A stretch of 64,000 nucleotides of DNA from assembly GCF_016888165.1 (NCBI RefSeq), contig NZ_JACSWC010000425.1, positions 16,012 through 80,011 on the forward strand, given 5' to 3'. Source of the DNA: Halomicronema sp. CCY15110 (GTDB lineage: Bacteria; Cyanobacteriota; Cyanobacteriia; Phormidesmidales; Phormidesmidaceae). The notes beneath the pieces were generated by a model. The model had not been told where the DNA came from. It searched no databases and saw only the letters and a program-made list of their open reading frames with translations. Within the stretch, counting starts at the first letter, position 1. Each line of letters opens with the position of its first letter. Positions 33,778 through 43,917 of the stretch are shown here, piece by piece. Made by a program: the position numbers and the translations under genes.

Positions 33778-35361
33778 ATGACGTTTGCAATCCAACAAAT
33801 CAATCCCAACTGGTCATCGCAAGTGACCACGCTTTGCTATACCGTGTCCCAGTGGGATCGGGATACTTGGCAGGACTACTTACGCTCCTTTCCCGATGTT
33901 GCCGCCACAATCCAGGCTGGCGAGCAACGGATGAAGGGCTGGGGGCTGTTCGCTGAGGAGGTCTTTCACCGCCTCTACACGGCCCCTCAACCGATTCCCC
34001 ATGACCAGCTCCGACCCGAAGTGCTGTGGGCGCATGTGCTCCACCAGCTCATCGATGAGTCGGTGGACATTGGTGAACTGCAAATTGCCTGCCGGAACAA
34101 CAAACTGGCAGCGGGGGAAGCGACTCATCGACTCTGTGAGTGGGCCATTGGGGAATTACCCCACCCCCCCCGCAGCTTCAACCCACAAAAGGCTGAAGAC
34201 CTGGAGGCCGAATTCGTGCGCCTCCAAGCCGAACTCACGGCGCGGGAGGAAGCTCACAAGAAGCTGAGTCTGGAGCGACAGGCCGAGACCGACCCGCAAC
34301 GGTTGGCAACTTTACAGCAGCAGGTGGACCAACTGGGCACTGACATTGCTGGGCTGAAGAAAGACCTTCAGAAGCTCAAGGTCAAAATGGGCCGAGTCGA
34401 TCAAGCGGCCCAAGCCTACGCCGAGAAGATTGGCGCAGCAATGGCCGAGGACATCGCCAATGCGGTGTATCAAGCCCTCAACGGGGTATATGAGCAGCGC
34501 ATGGCCCTGATTGGCTTCGGCTGGGGGGATGGCTTGGGCACCCTCAAGTGCCCCGGCACTGCTCAGCAGAAGGAGCGCGTCGCCCAACGTCTGATCAGTG
34601 ATCAGCGGTTCCGGCAAATCGCTGAAGCTGCCGGTCGCTTCCAGGCGATCGCCGCTCTCCGGCAAGGGGCAAAGCGCTCTAAGCAAATACCCGACCAGAT
34701 TGCCGATACCAGCATGGGCAACAATCTCGCCAAACTAGCTCCCTCGGAGTTGGTGCGAGTCGCCCTCGACGCGGTGCGGACGCAGTTCTTCAAAGACTTC
34801 GCTGAGGAGTCTTTGATTCAGCAGGAGTTCGATGGCAGCAGCGATGAGGGGCAACAAGGCCCCGTCGTGATCTGCCTCGATAAGTCGGGTTCGATGGATG
34901 GGCCAAACGAGGTGGAATCGACAGGTCTGATGCTGGCCCTAGTCGGCATTGCTCAGAGCCAGAACCGCAAGGCACGGGTGATTCTGTATGACTCGCGGGT
35001 GCGCTATGTCAAGGACATTGACCCGTTGACGGCATCCCCAGCCGAGCGCCTTGATCTGGCTGATCGGCAATACGGCGGCGGTACCAACTTTATGGAACCG
35101 CTTTCTGAAGCCCTCGATGCCTTGGAGAAGCACGCTGACCTCAAAGAAGCCGACGTGGTGTTTATCACGGACGGCGAGGCCGATGTGACCGAAGGCTTCT
35201 CGAAGAGATGGCGGGAAGCACAGCAACGACTGAACTTCAAGGTTTACACGCTACTGGTCGGCAGCTACGTGAATACGAGTGTCCTGGAACGCTTCAGCGA
35301 CCTGACCATTCACGTTCGCGACCTGAGCGACCCCCAAGTTCACCAGGTGTTTGACATCTGA
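33778..35361 (+). CDS. vWA-domain protein, ViaA-like
   Basis: A 527-residue protein from ATG 33778 (MTFAIQQINPNWSSQVTTLC) behind AAAGGAGA. The N-terminal ~330 residues are helical with a long coiled coil (~140-215, LQAELTAREEAHKKLSLERQ). The vWA domain starts near ~358: VVICLDKSGSMDGPNE has the intact MIDAS DxSGS, later GGGTNFMEPL supplies the threonine, and VVFITDGEAD the aspartate. The protein is the partner of the AAA+ gene directly upstream. A terminator follows, so the pair may form a short operon. Confidence 0.88.
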   Translation: MTFAIQQINPNWSSQVTTLCYTVSQWDRDTWQDYLRSFPDVAATIQAGEQRMKGWGLFAEEVFHRLYTAPQPIPHDQLRPEVLWAHVLHQLIDESVDIGELQIACRNNKLAAGEATHRLCEWAIGELPHPPRSFNPQKAEDLEAEFVRLQAELTAREEAHKKLSLERQAETDPQRLATLQQQVDQLGTDIAGLKKDLQKLKVKMGRVDQAAQAYAEKIGAAMAEDIANAVYQALNGVYEQRMALIGFGWGDGLGTLKCPGTAQQKERVAQRLISDQRFRQIAEAAGRFQAIAALRQGAKRSKQIPDQIADTSMGNNLAKLAPSELVRVALDAVRTQFFKDFAEESLIQQEFDGSSDEGQQGPVVICLDKSGSMDGPNEVESTGLMLALVGIAQSQNRKARVILYDSRVRYVKDIDPLTASPAERLDLADRQYGGGTNFMEPLSEALDALEKHADLKEADVVFITDGEADVTEGFSKRWREAQQRLNFKVYTLLVGSYVNTSVLERFSDLTIHVRDLSDPQVHQVFDI

Positions 35362-35371
35362 ATCTGACCCG

Positions 35372-35406
35372 ATTGGGAGTGTGGCCCTGCTGCACTCCCA
35401 ATTTTT
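35372..35406 (+). terminator. intrinsic terminator
   Basis: Perfect 10-bp stem ATTGGGAGTG / CACTCCCAAT (35372-35381 and 35393-35402) with T's after it, between the vWA gene and the WGR gene. Confidence 0.8.
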
Positions 35407-35424
35407 CGCATGAGGAAATTCACC

Positions 35425-36222
35425 ATGACCGATTTATTGATATTAATGAGCAACATTCTTGATGCCTCATCCAGCATTGGAGACATCTTGAACGACTACA
35501 AGAAGAACGGCTTTGAAATTGCCGTGCTGGAGCATCAGGGCTATTTTGATGCCGAGGTGATGCTGTCCCGCTGCATTCGGACAATGGCGATCGCACCAGT
35601 AAGTCATTTTGCAGTCTGCGCCAATGGCGTCGGATGCTACGGCTACTTGCTGAGCGAATCGGCAGCGGGGGGATTCCCAACACTCCGCAAGCTGCAATCA
35701 ACGCAGTTAACCGAGAGCGTGCCTCCCGATAGCGGCTACTGGGAGGAGGTAGATGTGCAAGGCTTTTACAAACCCAGTGCGGGTCTGACCGAGGTATTGA
35801 TGCAGACCATTACACCAACGCGCATCCTGGCCGTTTGTGATAGCGAATTTGACCAGAAGACGATCAATAACATCAGCTTCAATAACCGCAGCCAGATTTA
35901 TATTCAGGCCAGCAGTGATTGGCTGAAAGGCAATATGATGCAGCCCTGGCAATCTTCAGGCTTCACGCAGGCCAATCCTCCCTTGTCTGTACGCAGTCCC
36001 TCGTCTATGCGCCGTTTCGAGTACATTGATCCAGCCCAAAACTCATTTAAGTATTGGCAAATCGCCATGCATCCCGATGGTTTAGGATTCCAAACACGAT
36101 ATGGGCGGATGGGCACGACTGGAGCGGTAAAAGACAAGGCCTTCCTTACGACAACAGCGGCCCAGACCGCATATCAAGATCTCATTCGGCAGAAGCTTCG
36201 CAAGGGCTACATCGAAACCTAG
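35425..36222 (+). CDS. WGR-domain protein
   Basis: A 265-residue protein from ATG 35425 (MTDLLILMSNILDASSSIGD), with GAGG 9 nt upstream. An ATG at 35410 overlaps that ribosome site. The N-terminal ~180 residues are of unknown fold. Residues ~195-265 form a WGR domain: RRFEYIDPAQNSFKYWQIAM, then LGFQTRYGRMGTTG, with YGRMG as the WGR signature. WGR domains bind nucleic-acid ends or nicks in PARPs and occur in bacterial DNA-processing and conflict proteins. The gene follows the MoxR-vWA pair but behind a terminator. Confidence 0.75.
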   Translation: MTDLLILMSNILDASSSIGDILNDYKKNGFEIAVLEHQGYFDAEVMLSRCIRTMAIAPVSHFAVCANGVGCYGYLLSESAAGGFPTLRKLQSTQLTESVPPDSGYWEEVDVQGFYKPSAGLTEVLMQTITPTRILAVCDSEFDQKTINNISFNNRSQIYIQASSDWLKGNMMQPWQSSGFTQANPPLSVRSPSSMRRFEYIDPAQNSFKYWQIAMHPDGLGFQTRYGRMGTTGAVKDKAFLTTTAAQTAYQDLIRQKLRKGYIET

Positions 36223-36254
36223 CTTTGCTACGTCGATGTAACCTCCTAGCCAAC

Positions 36255-36279
36255 GCTTCCCATTGTGGAAGCTTTTTTT
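36255..36279 (+). terminator. intrinsic terminator (leader family F)
   Basis: Stem GCTTCC / GGAAGC with loop CATTGT and T7. The terminator and the ~25 bp after it (CGGGTATGCGGGTCTGAGTG) closely resemble 54705-54760. Confidence 0.8.
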
Positions 36280-36413
36280 CACGGGTATGCGGGTCTGAGT
36301 GACTCTCTCTTGCAAGATTTTAATATGAAGAGTATCTTGCCCTTAAATTGGCAGATGGTGAGTCTTTCAAAACCACTCTTCGCTTTTTTCACGAGTAGGA
36401 GTGCCGTTAATCC

Positions 36414-39400
36414 GTGGCTAGACCTAATTACGGCCCGCGGGCACATCAAAGAACCAGAGCATTGTTGCAAGCAATTTTGAGCTATGCCAACGATGAGATT
36501 GAAGGGTGCGATCGCCTCGGCTCCCAAATCGAAAGTCACTGGCAAAGCGAGAAGCGGCTGATCGTCAGGACCAAGGTGCGATATCTGGAAGAGTTGAACC
36601 GATTATCCCCGACGCTACCACCTCTGCAAAGTAACCATATTAAGGAAGGGCTGAAGCGCTTTGCTGATCACGTTGGCATCTTAGAAGATCTACGAACGGC
36701 TACGCAGGGATCAGAAGTTTGGCACTTTGCGCTTAATCTTTGGTCGCCCCGGTTTGATATTGACGGTAACCTGCGGCAGTTTGATGCGGTTTGGGAAGCC
36801 AACCGTCCTGCGAAGTCGAAAGATGTAGCCGGAAGTGTGGTGTCCCCGTCGCCTCAGGCAGAGCCTCCACCAAAGCCTTCTCCGAAACTGCCGGTTCCAT
36901 CCAAACATGTCATCGATAGCTGGGGAGAAGCACCTGATGTCTCAGCCTTTTATGGCCGCCAAGCAGAATTGGCAACGCTACAAACCTGGATAATCTCCGA
37001 TCAGTGTCGCTTGATTACGCTGCTGGGGATGGGCGGCATCGGCAAAACCGCTTTGTCGGTCAAACTGGCGCAGCAACTGGCCCCTCAGTTTGAGGGGGTG
37101 ATCTGGCGATCGCTGCGCAATGCGCCTCCCATTCAGCACCTTTTAGACGATTTGCTGCTGACCCTATCGCAACAACAACGCTCAGAGGTGCCCGTCACCA
37201 TTGATGGCAGCATCACAGCCCTACTGCAAGACTTACAAACGCGGCGAGTTCTCTTAGTGCTGGACAATGTGGAGTCCATCTTGGAAGCAGAGCAGACCCA
37301 GGGAGCTTACCGGTCTGGCTATGAGGACTACGGCCATTTAATCAGGAGCCTGAGCGAAAGTCCTCATCACAGCTGCGTCATTTTGACCAGCCGTGAAAAG
37401 CCGATTGGCCTCAGTGCTAAAGAGGGTCCTGCTTTACCGATTCGGTCCTACCAGCTCAAAGGAGTAGAGCCGCTAACGGCTCGTCAGATTTTACAAGATC
37501 AAGGCATCATGGCTTCTGTCGGTGAACCCCTGATCGATCGCTACCAGGGTAATCCCCTGGCCATCAAGATTGCGATCGCCACCATTCGCGATCTTTTTGC
37601 GGGGGATGTGGCTGCTTTTCTCGCGGAAGATACCGTTGTCTTTGGCGATATTGCTGATCTCCTGGCGCAGCAGGTAAATCGGCTCTCGTCGCTCGAATGG
37701 CAGTTGATGCAGTGGTTAGCCATCTGCCGTGAGCCGGTATCCTTAGCTGACTTGCAGAAAAAGTTGGTGCCAACGATTGCGACTCGCGAGCTGCTCACAG
37801 CTCTGACTGCCCTACAGCGGCGATCGCTGATTGAGCAGGAGAACTCGACCCATACCTTTACCCAGCAGCCCGTCGTGATGGAATACGTCACCGAGCAAAT
37901 CATTGCTCGCTGTGTTGAAGCTTTCGGGACCGATCTTTCTGCGATGGCTGAGTTTTTGAATACCCTGGCACTGATGGAAGCCAACGCGAAAGACTACATT
38001 CGCCAAACCCAGCGGCGCGTCATTATCAATCCCATCGCTCAGCAGGTAAAGTCTCGATTAGGAACAGCAGCGGCCATTCGGGAGCAGTGCGATCGCCTGC
38101 TCGCTCACCTGCATGCGAACCCCCAGCCGGGATACGCTGCTGGCAATCTGATCAACCTCATGCACGCTTGGCAGTTAGACCTGACTGGCTACGATTTTTC
38201 CCAGCTATCCGTCTGGCAGGTTTACTTGCAAGACCTTGCCCTGCCAGCTACCAACTTTAGCGGAGCCGACCTCAGCCGCTCGGTCTTTGCCCAAACCCTG
38301 GGGGGCTTTTTGGCAGTAGCCTTTCATTCCAATGGACAGCAGCTGGTGACAGCAATTAGCAACGAGTTGGTGGTTTGGGACGTTTGGCAGGGCAAGCAAC
38401 TGTTTTCTGGACAGGGGCACACCGCCTGGGTTCTGTGCTTAGCCTACAACTATGACCAGACAATCATTGCCAGCGGCAGCCGAGACGAAACGATTCGCCT
38501 GTGGGATGCCGAAACCGGACAATGTCTCAAGACACTTGCTTGTCCGGGGAGCTGGATTCAGACGCTGGCCTTCAGCCCGGACGGTGAGTATCTAGTGAGT
38601 GGCGGCAGCGATGGGGAGATTCGCGTATGGCAGGTGGCCACAGCCCATTGCCAGCGGGTTTTGAGTGGACATGGCGATCGGATTCTCTCCCTCAAATTCA
38701 CGGCGGATGGACGCACTTTAGTCAGCGGTAGCCAAGACGGAACCGTTGCGGTATGGGATTTTGAGAGCGGCGATCGCCACCATAGCTGGAACATTCCCCT
38801 CAACTGGTCTTTGGCGATGGATCTCAGTCCCGATGGTCAAACCCTGGTGACGGGCAGCGATGGCAAAACTGTGAAGTTTTGGAATTTGGTGACAGGAGAG
38901 TGCGTGAGAACCCTGCCTGACTATTCGAGTCGAGTCTGGTCAGTGGCCTTCAGCCCGGACGGACAACAACTGCTCACCGCCAGCGAAGATAAGAGCATTA
39001 AGCTCTGGGATGTGGCTACGGGCGAGTGTTTGAGAACGCTGCTGGGGCATACCCACAGCGTTTGGCTAGCAGTGTTTAGTGCGGATGGGCGATCGCTGGT
39101 CAGCGCCAGCAATGACCAAACGGTGAAGGCCTGGGAGGTGGAGACGGGGCGCTGTTGCCAAACGTTTACCGCCTACAGCAACTGGATACAGTCGATTGCC
39201 TTCAGCCCCGATGGTAAGACCCTCGCCAGTTGTGGGGAGGAGCAGCAGATTCGGTTATGGCAGCTTACCTCCGGTACCTGTCAGCGGCAGTTGGCTGGAC
39301 ACACCAACCAGATTTCCTGCGTTGTTTTCAGCCCAGCAGGCGATCGGTTAGCTAGCGGCAGCGACGATGCCACTATTCACCTGTGGAATGCTGCAACCGG

Positions 39401-40160
39401 GGACTGCTTGCGGGTCTTGCGAGGACACACGGGCTGGGTACAGTCGGTCGCGTTCAGTTCCCGAGAGCCCATTCTGGTCAGCGGCAGCCATGACCATACT
39501 GTACGGCTCTGGGATGTCACCTCGGGCGAATGCTTGCAAACCCTGGAAGGACACCTGCACCGGGTCAAAACCGTTGCCTTCAGTCCCGATGGCAGGTTGG
39601 TTGCCAGCGGTAGCGATGACCATTCGATGAAGATTTGGGAAATTGAGTCAGGAGTCTGTGTGCAAACCCTGGAAGGGCATATGGACTGGGTGTTGTCGGT
39701 AGCATTTCATCCAGATCAGTCGTGGGTGGCAAGCGGCAGCGGCGATCGCACCCTCAAACTCTGGGATCTAGCAACAGGCGACTGTCTCCACACCCTGACC
39801 CAGCATACCCAGCGGATTCGCTCAGTCACCTTTAGCCCCGACGGTCAGCTACTCGCGAGTGGCGGCGATGACGGTACCGTGCGCTTGTGGCACCTAACTT
39901 CGAGGAAATGCCTACAAGTTTTGGACGAGCATACCCGCCCCGTCTGGACCGTCGCCTTTAGCCCCGATGGTGAAACCCTGGCGAGTTGCAGCGAAGATGA
40001 AACCATCCGTTTCTGGAATGTCGCCACAGGAACTTGTATCAACACGTTGAGACCCCAGCGCCCCTACGAAGGCATGAACATTACCGATGTGATTGGGCTG
40101 ACTTCGGCTCAGCGTCAAACATTGTTGGCTTTGGGTGCTGTGGATCAAAATAAAACTTAG
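36414..40160 (+). CDS. NB-ARC ATPase with 14 WD40 repeats
   Basis: A 1248-residue protein from GTG 36414 ([20 protein letters not shown]). Residues 1-~130 form an N-terminal helical domain common in cyanobacterial NB-ARC proteins ([17 protein letters not shown]). The NB-ARC P-loop is [13 protein letters not shown] (~203-215), followed by [10 protein letters not shown] (Walker B), VILTSREKP and GNPLAIKIA (GLPL-like). From ~625 there are 14 WD40 repeats, enough for two seven-bladed propellers, ending with a short helical tail. Such STAND proteins sense a trigger through the propellers and oligomerise with ATP. The trigger and effector output here are unknown. Confidence 0.9.
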   Translation: MARPNYGPRAHQRTRALLQAILSYANDEIEGCDRLGSQIESHWQSEKRLIVRTKVRYLEELNRLSPTLPPLQSNHIKEGLKRFADHVGILEDLRTATQGSEVWHFALNLWSPRFDIDGNLRQFDAVWEANRPAKSKDVAGSVVSPSPQAEPPPKPSPKLPVPSKHVIDSWGEAPDVSAFYGRQAELATLQTWIISDQCRLITLLGMGGIGKTALSVKLAQQLAPQFEGVIWRSLRNAPPIQHLLDDLLLTLSQQQRSEVPVTIDGSITALLQDLQTRRVLLVLDNVESILEAEQTQGAYRSGYEDYGHLIRSLSESPHHSCVILTSREKPIGLSAKEGPALPIRSYQLKGVEPLTARQILQDQGIMASVGEPLIDRYQGNPLAIKIAIATIRDLFAGDVAAFLAEDTVVFGDIADLLAQQVNRLSSLEWQLMQWLAICREPVSLADLQKKLVPTIATRELLTALTALQRRSLIEQENSTHTFTQQPVVMEYVTEQIIARCVEAFGTDLSAMAEFLNTLALMEANAKDYIRQTQRRVIINPIAQQVKSRLGTAAAIREQCDRLLAHLHANPQPGYAAGNLINLMHAWQLDLTGYDFSQLSVWQVYLQDLALPATNFSGADLSRSVFAQTLGGFLAVAFHSNGQQLVTAISNELVVWDVWQGKQLFSGQGHTAWVLCLAYNYDQTIIASGSRDETIRLWDAETGQCLKTLACPGSWIQTLAFSPDGEYLVSGGSDGEIRVWQVATAHCQRVLSGHGDRILSLKFTADGRTLVSGSQDGTVAVWDFESGDRHHSWNIPLNWSLAMDLSPDGQTLVTGSDGKTVKFWNLVTGECVRTLPDYSSRVWSVAFSPDGQQLLTASEDKSIKLWDVATGECLRTLLGHTHSVWLAVFSADGRSLVSASNDQTVKAWEVETGRCCQTFTAYSNWIQSIAFSPDGKTLASCGEEQQIRLWQLTSGTCQRQLAGHTNQISCVVFSPAGDRLASGSDDATIHLWNAATGDCLRVLRGHTGWVQSVAFSSREPILVSGSHDHTVRLWDVTSGECLQTLEGHLHRVKTVAFSPDGRLVASGSDDHSMKIWEIESGVCVQTLEGHMDWVLSVAFHPDQSWVASGSGDRTLKLWDLATGDCLHTLTQHTQRIRSVTFSPDGQLLASGGDDGTVRLWHLTSRKCLQVLDEHTRPVWTVAFSPDGETLASCSEDETIRFWNVATGTCINTLRPQRPYEGMNITDVIGLTSAQRQTLLALGAVDQNKT

Positions 40161-40180
40161 ACGGCACGGAGGGCTGCATC

Positions 40181-40366
40181 ATGAGCACGCCGAAACATTC
40201 CCCAGAGTCAGGTAAAAAGAAAGGCAACCCCAACTGGACCGAGAAAGATCCTACTCCCAAACACGATGATACGCCGCAGGAAGAGAGAACTGAGCAGGGG
40301 GAGTATGGCGATCGCAATCCTAACTGGACCGAGAAGGATGTGCCCTTTCGTCGCAGTGGCTCTTGA
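40181..40366 (+). CDS. tiny hydrophilic protein with duplicated NPNWTEKD motif
   Basis: A 61-residue protein from ATG 40181, 20 bp after the NB-ARC/WD40 gene. GNPNWTEKD and RNPNWTEKD occur near residues 16 and 46, separated by an acidic/charged linker. It is very polar and likely disordered. Its position and internal repeat argue that it is real and co-expressed, possibly as a ligand or partner of the WD40 protein. No family recognised. Confidence 0.5.
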   Translation: MSTPKHSPESGKKKGNPNWTEKDPTPKHDDTPQEERTEQGEYGDRNPNWTEKDVPFRRSGS

Positions 40367-40384
40367 CCTGATATCGAACATTGG

Positions 40385-41308
40385 TCAATCCATTGCCTCT
40401 AAGGTGGCAATCACCCAACGGCACCAGTCCATATCTTGCACCAGGGTACGTCCACAGGAGTTTTCCTCGGGCGCAGTTCCCATACGGTAGGCGAGATAGC
40501 TAAAGGCGCATACTGCGTTGTAGAGATATATGCGTCTCCGCGAAAGCCTTCGGTTCAAGGCTGGTTCATACACCGTAAGGGCTGCTCCTAGCATGGCTGA
40601 AACGTCTTTGGCAAATGGCAGATAGCGAAAGTCATGATGGCGATCGCCCCAGGCTACACCGTCGTAATCAAAGATGCCGAGAACCTCAAAGGTCTGGGGA
40701 TTGAAGGCAAGGTTGTGGAATCCAATGTCAGTATGGATAAGCACCCTATCATTGCTGGGGACTAGAAGAGCATCATACTGGTTCAGTAGCCTTTCGATTT
40801 GGTGAATCAAAGCTGAATCATCGACAACTTGAGGCACTTGCTGCCGAATCTGAACCGAACTGAGTGGCCATTCGAGCGTTTCTGGCAACCAACCAGCTAC
40901 GTCCTGAGCTGTAATCTTCGCATGTTGTTCGACCAGGATTTGTGCGATCGCTGCTCCTGTCTGAGCCACTAGCTTTAAATCCTGGCGCAATCGATTGAAG
41001 ATTGCCTGGGGATGCACCAGGCCAGGAACTTTGGTACGCACATCAAACAGACCACTGTGGCTTTCATACACAACTCGGGGGGCTGCAAAGGAACACTTTG
41101 CCTCCAATAGCCTAAGAACTTTGCGCTCGGTGCATAAACGGCGGTGGCCTTCCTCGGTCATGGCAAACCAGCTCATCCGGTTTTCTGGCAGATGCACCGC
41201 CCAGCGGCATTCACGCGCTTCCAACTGCAGCTCATCCGGTTCTATGACAAGGTCTGCCTGCCGGAGATAATCACACACAATTTCAGGGGTGAGAGCGTCT
41301 ATCCACAT
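40385..41308 (-). CDS. aminoglycoside-phosphotransferase-like (APH) kinase
   Basis: A 307-residue protein from ATG 41308 (MWIDALTPEIVCDYLRQADL), one base after the stop of the upstream GNAT gene (TGAGATG), showing coupling. The catalytic loop VLIHTDIGFHNLAF (~190-203) carries H-D...N, and GIFDYDGVAWGDRHHDFRYL carries the metal-binding Asp. N-lobe features are EGHRRLCTERKVL and AAPRVVYES. APH-family kinases act on antibiotics, choline, homoserine or other small alcohols; this substrate cannot be told from sequence. Operon with the GNAT protein suggests a small-molecule modification role. Confidence 0.85.
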   Translation of the reverse strand: MWIDALTPEIVCDYLRQADLVIEPDELQLEARECRWAVHLPENRMSWFAMTEEGHRRLCTERKVLRLLEAKCSFAAPRVVYESHSGLFDVRTKVPGLVHPQAIFNRLRQDLKLVAQTGAAIAQILVEQHAKITAQDVAGWLPETLEWPLSSVQIRQQVPQVVDDSALIHQIERLLNQYDALLVPSNDRVLIHTDIGFHNLAFNPQTFEVLGIFDYDGVAWGDRHHDFRYLPFAKDVSAMLGAALTVYEPALNRRLSRRRIYLYNAVCAFSYLAYRMGTAPEENSCGRTLVQDMDWCRWVIATLEAMD

Positions 41309-41309
41309 C

Positions 41310-42353
41310 TCATTTATCCTCGCGAATCGTCGAGGCGTTGAGAAGTTTACGCATTTTGACGCAGTCCATGAACAGACCAGACCGGAGTTGATGCTGGCCG
41401 TACTCCACCACTTCGAATCCGTTTCGTTGATAAAAAGCCTGGGCATTCAGCGAGGAATCTAAATGGAGTTGGGCAATGCCAGCCGCGATCGCCCACTCTT
41501 CCAATGCCGCTAACAAACGACCGCCAATTCCCTGCCGCCCAAAAATAGGATGCACATACACTCCCTGAACTTCACCACGGGTGTCAATTTGGCCAAACCC
41601 GACAATCCGATCACCCACCTTGGCAACCACAAAGTACATCTCAGGGTTTTCTATCCAGCCTTTTTTAATCCCTTGAATCCGTTTGTCATCATCGGGACGA
41701 CGTGACCAGGCTTCGACGACCTCTTGGGGATAAGCCGAGATCGCCCCTAACCTGACGGCTGCATAGTGAATGCCCAGAACAGCTCTAGCATCCTCTAGAG
41801 CAGGAGAACTGAGCGGGATAATTTGGGCGATGGGTTGCTCAGCAGTGCCAGCACGACTGGGAAACCACGCCATAGAAATATCATCTACAAAAGTGCCGTC
41901 TAGCAGACAAACCCGTTTATGAAAACGTCCCTCCTCGACAAAGCCATGTTTTTGATAGAGATGGATGGCCGGTTGGTTAGTTGCTCTGACGAGCAGCTCA
42001 ATCTTTTGAATCCGCGAGTCTTCCGCCGCCGATTGCAATAAATCTGCCATGAGAGCATTGCCAATTCCCTGTCGGGTAAATTTTGGGTGTACGACGACAG
42101 TGAGCCGAAAGACATGAGCGATCGCCCGCAGCTCCATCGGTGCCAAGCAAGCGTGGCCAACAACCTGGTCTTGAGTTTCGGCGACAATGTATCGCCCCGC
42201 GGTCTCCAAAGCTTTAATCTTACGTTCAAAATCGGGCAGACAGAGTTCTTCCGGCGCGGACACGAGACACCCCGGTTCTAGAGCCGTTGCTTGCTCTGCG
42301 GCATGAATGGCAGGAGCATCTTCAAGAGTAGCTGGGCGGATAGTCAGTTTCAT
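41310..42353 (-). CDS. tandem GNAT acetyltransferase (two domains)
   Basis: A 347-residue protein with two GNAT folds. The first (~1-165) has VVHPKFTRQGIGNALMADLL and NQPAIHLYQKHGFVEEGRFH. The second (~180-345) has VYVHPIFGRQGIGGRLLAAL and LNAQAFYQRNGFEVVEYGQH. Both keep the R/Q-x-x-G-x-G/A acetyl-CoA loop, so both may be active. It is the first gene of a two-gene operon with the APH-like kinase. Acceptor unknown. Confidence 0.88.
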   Translation of the reverse strand: MKLTIRPATLEDAPAIHAAEQATALEPGCLVSAPEELCLPDFERKIKALETAGRYIVAETQDQVVGHACLAPMELRAIAHVFRLTVVVHPKFTRQGIGNALMADLLQSAAEDSRIQKIELLVRATNQPAIHLYQKHGFVEEGRFHKRVCLLDGTFVDDISMAWFPSRAGTAEQPIAQIIPLSSPALEDARAVLGIHYAAVRLGAISAYPQEVVEAWSRRPDDDKRIQGIKKGWIENPEMYFVVAKVGDRIVGFGQIDTRGEVQGVYVHPIFGRQGIGGRLLAALEEWAIAAGIAQLHLDSSLNAQAFYQRNGFEVVEYGQHQLRSGLFMDCVKMRKLLNASTIREDK

Positions 42354-42514
42354 GGCTCAGCAGGTTAGGGCTTAAAATTCAAGGGCGATCGCTATAAATG
42401 ATTCCAAAATAGATGCAAGCAAGAATTAAAGCGATCGCGGCAAAACTATGCTTAAAGAATAACGACTAAACCAACTGTATTTTTCTCAAACCTTGCTTCA
42501 GAATTTAACCCACA

Positions 42515-43018
42515 ATGGAATTGCAGATTAAGCCCCTAGAGATCAATCACGGGAGAGAAATCCTAAATTGGCGATATTCCTATCCCTATGACATTTACAA
42601 CTTTCAGGGCGATATCGAGCATGGTCTGGCGAATTTACTTGCCCCCGATAATGCTTTCTTTGCCATTTTGAATTTGCAAGGAGTTTTGGAGGGCTATTGC
42701 TCTTTTGGCGCAGATGGTCAGGTGCCTGGAGGCGATTATCGTGCAGCAGGCTTGGATATTGGCATGGGAATTCGTCCAGATCTGACCGGGAAAGGTAACG
42801 GCAAGTTTTACGCACAAGCCGTAGTTGACTATGAGATAGAACACTTCCAGTCCGAGCAATTAAGAGTAACCATTGCAGACTTTAATCAGCGGGCTCAACG
42901 AGTGTGGCGCAAAGTGGGTTTTGAGCCAGCAAAAGCGTTTTACAAAACAGGTACGGAGAACAAATTTGTGATCCTGTGCCGAATACTCGAAAGGCAATCC
43001 AGCTCCTATTCAAAATAG
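42515..43018 (+). CDS. GNAT-family acetyltransferase
   Basis: A 167-residue single GNAT domain. LDIGMGIRPDLTGKGNGKFY (~86-105) contains the acetyl-CoA loop, here TGKGNG, and FNQRAQRVWRKVGFEPAKAF is the C-terminal helix-strand. Closest in style to RimJ/RimL-like or small-molecule GNATs. Its stop overlaps by 13 bp the stop of the convergent GNAT gene, within a near-palindromic CCTATTCAAAATAGG. Confidence 0.85.
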   Translation: MELQIKPLEINHGREILNWRYSYPYDIYNFQGDIEHGLANLLAPDNAFFAILNLQGVLEGYCSFGADGQVPGGDYRAAGLDIGMGIRPDLTGKGNGKFYAQAVVDYEIEHFQSEQLRVTIADFNQRAQRVWRKVGFEPAKAFYKTGTENKFVILCRILERQSSSYSK

Positions 43019-43905
43019 GCAGTGTAGCACCGCCCAATGGTTTCAAAACCCAGGGATTTATACAAGGTAATTGCAGCCGCATTATCGTCATCCACAAATA
43101 AATGAACTGCCGGTCTTTCCCGCAACATTTCACTCACGAAAAACGCCAAGAGTTGGCGGGCATATCCCTGGCGGCGATATCCGGCAAAGGTGAATGGGGC
43201 TAAGACTCGTGCATACTGAGGCGTTTGCTGTCCTCGCTTGACGACTGAAACGATGCGATCGCCCACTTCTAAAACAGCAACTCTTTTCTGCTCGATTAAA
43301 GACATCGAGTCGGCAGCCGGATTACTACTCCTTCGCTCTGCACAATAGGCTTTGCCATAGGCATCCAAGGTGGCGCAATCGTCCTGAGTGGCCCATCTAC
43401 CCCGACCGTTTTGGGGTGGCTCTTGGCAAATCATCACCAGTTGATCATGTTCCCGAACCAGCGTGAATCTTTCTATCAGCAGGGGCTTTAACCAGGGTTT
43501 GACTTTCCCGGATGTAAACACTCGCCTTGGGCATCCTTGCCAGCTGATGGCTTCGAACAGTGCCTTTGTTGCCGCCTCGTCGTTGGCTTCGAGGAGCAAC
43601 TCTTGGTGATTCGGTTTGAGCAGAACAATGCCTTGGAGGTGAGATTGGTGGAGGGTGATCGCCACTTGTCCTCCCTGAACTTCTGGCACAATTTGGTGCC
43701 CGATGAGATATCGCAGCACTTTTTGCAAGTCAAGGGTTTCGTAGCAGGCCTCTGCGAACCAATCAGCCGCCTGTTGGAGTTCTGCCAAGTTCAGATGGAT
43801 TTTGATTTCCAGTGTTAGGCCCAAAACCTTAGTCCAACGTGGATAATGGCATTTGCTCTGCCCAAGAAGAGGCTGGCTGAACTTGTGGCGAACCCCATTT
43901 AGCAA
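43006..43905 (-). CDS. GNAT-family acetyltransferase with N-terminal extension
   Basis: Up to 299 residues if ATG 43905 is used. A later TTG at 43824, giving LTLEIKIHLNLAELQQAADW near the N-terminus, is an alternative. The C-terminal GNAT domain (~165-299) shows VLAPFTFAGYRRQGYARQLL (acetyl-CoA loop RRQGYA) and DDDNAAAITLYKSLGFETIG. The N-terminal half has a partial GNAT-like fold. The gene begins 13 bp after the caspase-WD40 gene on the same strand, so it may be the last gene of that operon. Confidence 0.8.
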   Translation of the reverse strand: MLNGVRHKFSQPLLGQSKCHYPRWTKVLGLTLEIKIHLNLAELQQAADWFAEACYETLDLQKVLRYLIGHQIVPEVQGGQVAITLHQSHLQGIVLLKPNHQELLLEANDEAATKALFEAISWQGCPRRVFTSGKVKPWLKPLLIERFTLVREHDQLVMICQEPPQNGRGRWATQDDCATLDAYGKAYCAERRSSNPAADSMSLIEQKRVAVLEVGDRIVSVVKRGQQTPQYARVLAPFTFAGYRRQGYARQLLAFFVSEMLRERPAVHLFVDDDNAAAITLYKSLGFETIGRCYTAYFE

Positions 43906-43917
43906 AGCGTTGGAACA

